DNA from: CAJBLF01 sp964495905
GTDB lineage: Bacteria > Patescibacteriota > Gracilibacteria > Absconditabacterales > Absconditicoccaceae
Assembly (NCBI GenBank): GCA_964495905.1
Contig: CAZBWN010000074.1
Location: 1 to 64,000, forward strand
Length of the DNA: 64,000 nucleotides
Direction: 5' to 3'
Positions 60,791-64,000 of the stretch are shown here, one piece after another. The notes under the pieces were generated by a model, which searched no databases, had not been told where the DNA came from, and saw nothing but the letters and a program-made list of their open reading frames with translations. The stretch's first letter is position 1, and every line of letters begins with the position of its first letter. The position numbers and the translations under genes are program-made.

Positions 60791-60918
60791 ATAGTAATGG
60801 AGATCGCAATATACCGCCAAATTAATTAATTATCAATTACCAATTATCAATTACGAATTTGAAAGCATAGATCTATTAATTTTTTTTAATCCGTAATTCT
60901 TAATCTGTAATCATAATT

Positions 60919-60990
60919 TACCCTTGCCAAGAATCGAACTTGGATCCACAGCTTAGAAGGCTGTTGTTCTATCCATTGAACTACAAGAGC
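60919..60990 (-). tRNA. tRNA-Arg (anticodon UCU)
   Basis: The 72-nt gene has acceptor GCTCTTG/CAAGGGT, D-arm GTTCAATGGATAGAAC, anticodon loop CTTCTAA (UCU) and T-arm CCAAGTTCGATTCTTGG. A20 in the D-loop is present, as for Arg. Confidence 0.92.
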
Positions 60991-61011
60991 ATAAAAAATA
61001 AGTTTTTAACT

Positions 61012-61094
61012 TGGGGAGAGTTGGATTTGAACCAACGTAGCCGTGAGGCGTCAGATTTACAGTCTGATGCAATTGACCGCTCTGCCATCTCCCC
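61012..61094 (-). tRNA. tRNA-Tyr (anticodon GUA)
   Basis: The 83-nt gene has acceptor GGGGAGA/TCTCCCC, anticodon loop CTGTAAA (GUA), a long variable arm CGCCTCACGGC and T-loop TTCAAAT. Class II shape and GUA anticodon identify tyrosine. Confidence 0.93.
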
Positions 61095-61196
61095 AAAACT
61101 AATAGAGAATGAATAATTAATAATTAAAAATGAAAAATGTAGGTATCTTCTTCCATCATTATTCACTTTTCATTATTCATTAATTTTTTTTAATGG

Positions 61197-61270
61197 TGGA
61201 CCCTAAGGGAGTCGAACCCTTCGCCTCCTGCGTGCAAGGCAGGCGCTCTAGCCAAATGAGCTAAGGGCCC
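61197..61270 (-). tRNA. tRNA-Ala (anticodon UGC)
   Basis: The 74-nt gene has acceptor GGGCCCT/AGGGTCC, D-arm GCTCATTTGGCTAGAGC, anticodon loop CTTGCAC (UGC) and T-arm AGGGTTCGACTCCCT. The usual G3:U70 alanine identity pair can form between C/T-type bases near the acceptor end (GGG...TCC). Confidence 0.92.
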
Positions 61271-61290
61271 ATAACGATGTATGGACACGT

Positions 61291-61545
61291 TTATTGTACT
61301 GCTGGGGCATTAGTAAGTGTTGGAAGTGCTTCTGTAGGAGAACTTGTAGGGATCAATCCAAACAAAATTAAGAATCAGATGACCATGATAGCAAAACCAG
61401 AGATGACAAATCCATTTCTTGTTCCTCATAAATTTTTGTCAAACCACGCAATATTTCCAAAGATATCTGCTATAGAGACAGAAAAATATATGATAGCTCA
61501 ACCCATTCATGCAACCAATAATCCGATGATAATCTGTTTTGCCAT
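61291..61545 (-). CDS. Small two-TM membrane protein
   Basis: The 84-residue protein starts AKQIIIGLLVAGMGGAIIYF and has a second hydrophobic segment (ISGFAIMVIGFLILFGLIPT) followed by a Pro/Thr-rich tail. Five TGAs interrupt the standard reading. It lies between tRNA genes. The layout (short N-terminus, TM, charged loop, TM, tail) resembles SecG or other small translocase subunits only loosely; no assignment is made. Confidence 0.55.
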
Positions 61546-61568
61546 AGTCTTTATTGAAGGAAGTAAGT

Positions 61569-61642
61569 AGCGGATAACGGGACTCGAACCCGTACGAACA
61601 GAGCTGAAGTCTGCTATGCTACACCAATTACATCATATCCGC
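61569..61642 (-). tRNA. tRNA-Gly (anticodon UCA), decoder of UGA
   Basis: The 74-nt gene folds with acceptor GCGGATA/TATCCGC and discriminator U73. D-stem ATGT pairs with GCAT around a loop containing GG. Anticodon stem GCAGA pairs with TCTGT; the loop is CTTCAGC, so bases 34-36 are UCA, at 61605-61607 on the complement. The T-arm is CGGGTTCGAGTCCCG. Glycine identity elements of bacteria are present (G1:C72, C2:G71, G3:C70, U73, C35). It lacks the long acceptor and variable arm of tRNA-Sec and the G73 of tRNA-Trp. It explains how UGA codons in the window are read as glycine. Confidence 0.95.
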
Positions 61643-61758
61643 AATTGAAACAACAAAAAAAACCTCGTGGGTAGTATATATAGATATTTAAGATAAAATC
61701 AAGCGCTTTTAGGACTTTTCTCTCTCTATTCTTTTATATCTCAAGACAGTCAGTATTT

Positions 61759-61881
61759 TTATAATAGGATCAAGAGTTTCGGGTTTTCAACAGACGTAAA
61801 ATTCCATATAGGGATCAAAAGGACATCATGTGTCGATATTTGACTATTGATGATTTTATTTTTAATGTCATTTTGACCCAT
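61759..61881 (-). CDS. Possible 40-residue ORF
   Basis: A short frame starts ATGGGTCAAAATGACATT and ends in TAA. It has no TGA and no known family. It may be real, but could also be chance in the region between the lipoprotein gene and the tRNA. Confidence 0.25.
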   Translation of the reverse strand: MGQNDIKNKIINSQISTHDVLLIPIWNFTSVENPKLLILL

Positions 61882-61901
61882 AACTAAGGGAATATCAAAG
61901 A

Positions 61902-62237
61902 CTACTCAAGTGGACAATCACTTGCCTTTGCCAAAGCAGAAAGTGTTTGTTCCCCTTCTAGATATATCGCACCCGGCATCTCCCATGTAGGAACTCATTT
62001 GAGAGCAGAACAGCGTTCAGGTTCTTTTGTGCATTCTACATAGGTGATATATTGGAAGCTTTTACCGAACGTCTCTTTTTGGTTTAGACAATGTGAACAT
62101 GTCACACTACCATACATCGTCACTCATTTTGTTGTCAGACACTGAGCGAAAGTATCTAGATTTTGTGGAGGTGTCTGTTGAGCGCATCCTGCAAAAAATA
62201 TCACAGAAAATATTCATAACAAAGCAATTTTTTTCAT
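61902..62237 (-). CDS. Lipoprotein with thioredoxin-like CxxC domain
   Basis: The 111-residue protein starts MKKIALLGIFSVIFFAGCAQ, a lipoprotein signal peptide with lipobox F-A-G-C. The mature part reads GVTMYGSVTCSHCLNQKETF, a CSHC redox motif after a short beta strand, then ITYVECTKEPERC, GVPTWEMPGAIYLEGEQTLS. This resembles the thioredoxin-like domain fused to bacterial vitamin K epoxide reductases, here alone. It probably acts in disulfide exchange outside the membrane. Several TGAs are read as Gly; TAG ends it. Confidence 0.75.
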
Positions 62238-62550
62238 ACTACTATATATATGGGATAAAAATCGTGGCAACATGGTAATTTTTTGTCTAGGGTTTTCAAC
62301 TAAAAAATAAATTTCATATATCAAATGTTAGATTTGACAAAAAGGACCCTCCAGGATATAATTAGACAGTAGATGGAAATATGGAAACCTGCCTGCCGCA
62401 GGCAGGGATGGAGAAGTGGGGAGATTGTCATTTCGACCGAACAAAGTGAGTGGAGAAATCTTTTTAAGGGATCTCTCGATATACTCGAGATGACAAATAA
62501 AAAAAATATCATCATCTTTCAATGTTTCAACCTTTCAATGTTATTGAATT
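62238..62550. repeat. Repeat-rich, gene-free spacer
   Basis: The gap holds the second copy of the GCAGGC palindrome (CCTGCCTGCCGCAGGCAGG near 62388-62406). A palindrome with ends GTCATTTCGACCGA and TACTCGAGATGAC follows at 62428-62496, enclosing GTGGAGAAATCT...GGGATCTCTCGA. The latter has the shape of a small inverted-repeat element. No gene is seen in it. Confidence 0.5.
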
Positions 62551-64000
62551 ATGGAAAGACCAAAAGAGCTTCAATACTATAAATTATCCATCGAAGACGC
62601 ATTGTCTGATCTTCAGACATCTTTTGAGGGTCTTGGAAAAGAAGCCGTTGGTATGAGGGAAAAGATATATGGAAAAAATACGTTGATCTGACTCAAAAAA
62701 CAACCGTTTATATTTAAATTTTTTAAGCAGTTCAAAGATATCCTTATCATATTGCTTATCGTGAGTGACGTGATATCGCTTTATCTGCAGGATTTCAAAT
62801 GAGCGACAATTCTGACGTTCATCATATTGATCAATGCAATCATAGGATATATCCAAGAAGATAAAGCCGAAAGGATCATGGAATCGCTCAAAAAAATGCT
62901 CCACCCCAATGCTAAAGTCAAAAGAAATAGTACGATGATAGAAGAGCTTGCTGAAGAATTAGTGCCATGAGATATCGTATATATAGAAGAATGAGATAGT
63001 ATACCCGCAGATATGAGAATCATCCAAGAGTCGGAATTTCAGACCAATGACTTTTCACTTACAGGAGAATCTAATCCGCAAAATAAATTCACACATGAGA
63101 TAGCAGGTGATGTTCTGCTTTCTGAAAGGAATAATTGCGTACGGATGGGAACAACGGTTGCAACAGGATTTGCATGGTGCGTGGTATTTCGTACGGGTAT
63201 GAATACCGAGCTCGGAAGGATAGCGAATCTAGCGGAAGAACAAGTGCCTGAAGATACGCCATTGCAGACTGAGATGAAAAACATTGCAAAAAAACTTACA
63301 ATAGGAACGCTTATCCTATCTGTAATTTTGATGATTGTTGCAATCCTTGCACACTTCACTCGGAACGAGGCATTCATATTCGTCATAGGAATCTCTGCAT
63401 CGATGATCCCACAAGGTTTGCCTGCACAGGTAAGCATAGCGCTTTCATTGGCCGCCGGAAGATTAGCGAAAAATAATGCACTCGTCAAACAGTTAGCATC
63501 CGTAGAAACGCTCTGATGTATAAATGTCATCTGTACAGATAAGACAGGGACACTCACAAAAAATGAGATGACAGTAAAACACATTTTACTTGGGTTTCAC
63601 ATCTATGATGTGGAAGGCGATGGATACGAACCTCTAGGAAAGATTTTGAATCCAGAGACACAACGCCCTATTGATAGCACATTTATATTCATACGAAAAC
63701 ATTTTTTCAATACCTTATTTCTTGCATCAAATGCAAAGATAAATCTTCCTGATGATGAACATCTTACGCGATATACGATAGGTGATCCCACAGAAGGAGC
63801 ATTGGTCAGTCTTGCACAAAAAGCATGACACAACACAGAAACGCTTGGAAAGTTATATACAGAGATTCATCAATATGGATTTGATTCCGTAAGAAAAATG
63901 ATGTCATCTGTCCGTATTGTCGATGAAAAAAAATATCTGTATGTGAAAGGATCTCCTTCTGCAATCATAGAAAGATGTACGCAGATCTATGATGGAAAAA
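62551..64000 (+). CDS. P-type cation-transporting ATPase (P2 type), 3' end missing
   Basis: The window cuts this gene after 483 codons. The N-terminal part has LQTSFEGLGKEAVGMREKIY, membrane segments, the actuator motif FSLTGESNPQNK (TGES), ISASMIPQGLPAQVSIALSL in TM4 with the PxGLP signature, and CTDKTGTLTKNE as the phosphorylation site (Asp in DKTGT). Part of the nucleotide-binding domain follows (GDPTEGALVSLAQKA, and FDSVRKMMSSV). TGA encodes several glycines. P2 ATPases move Ca2+ or Na+; the ion cannot be fixed from this part. Confidence 0.9.

Noticed and set aside
1..64000. Reading the many short frames as broken genes or sequencing errors
   Set aside because: The interruptions are always TGA, never TAA or TAG, and fall on glycines; a UCA-anticodon tRNA-Gly is present.
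1..64000. UGA as tryptophan (code 4) or selenocysteine
   Set aside because: UGA positions match conserved glycines, UGG is used for Trp, the UCA tRNA has U73 and standard length, and no selA/selB or SECIS pattern was seen.
1..64000. CRISPR array or prophage
   Set aside because: No regularly spaced repeats and no phage structural or integrase genes were seen; the repeats present are palindromic spacers or AT-rich tandem units.

Overview
The window comes from a bacterium that reads UGA as glycine (translation table 25), which points to the candidate phyla Gracilibacteria (BD1-5) or Absconditabacteria (SR1); I cannot tell which. Most genes look broken under the standard code, but each becomes one uninterrupted frame ending in TAA or TAG once TGA is read as Gly. 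The TGAs fall on invariant glycines: motif 3 of ThrRS and AsnRS, the P-loop of an adenylate kinase, and the Gly/Phe region of DnaJ. A 74-nt tRNA at 61569-61642 has a UCA anticodon with glycine identity elements (G1:C72, C2:G71, G3:C70, U73, C35) and is the evident decoder. No rRNA, CRISPR array or phage structural gene was seen.

Layout. 0-8 kb: an SLH-type surface protein, two lipoproteins (one an M23 peptidase that looks imported from Bacteroidetes), dnaJ, a small/large gene pair of unknown function and two tandem CAP-domain proteins. 8-14 kb: a PNPT-family sugar-phosphate transferase, a second small/large pair and thrS. 14-25 kb: asnS, HIT, TIM-barrel, SGNH hydrolase, an NhaD-type antiporter flanked by a broken and an intact YbaK-type deacylase gene, an alpha/beta hydrolase, an unknown tandem-repeat protein, tex and a UMPH-1-like nucleotidase. 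25-31 kb: a minus-strand set with an NrtR-type regulator, two methyltransferases, a histidine phosphatase and an HExxH protein. 31-36 kb: a UGA-free block with PP2C phosphatase, protein kinase, cysteine hydrolase and TerY-like vWA protein (a TerY-P/YegIKL-type triad plus a hydrolase). 36-43 kb: NAD salvage (nucleoside hydrolase, pncA, pncB, nadE, nadK, NMNAT-Nudix). 43-54 kb: envelope genes (O-antigen ligase-like, mraY, murB), dprA, a type IV pilin-like gene, an RlmD-type methyltransferase and two tandem adenylate kinases. 54-61 kb: a long ribosomal operon running from infC to rpsI. 59-62 kb: six tRNA genes. The right edge cuts a P-type cation ATPase.

Regulation. Eight copies of a 17-bp palindrome, approximately ATTGTA-N5-TACAAT, carry the GT-N7-AC core known from NrtR operators. 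One lies just upstream of the nrtR-like gene. Three lie upstream of the kinase/phosphatase/vWA block, two upstream of pncA-pncB and two upstream of nadE-nadK-nadM. Three of these promoters share a nearly identical -35 (TTGCAA) and -10 (TATAMT) with a 16-bp spacer. I infer an NAD-responsive regulon that controls ordinary NAD salvage together with an apparently acquired signalling triad. This is the most interesting system in the window.
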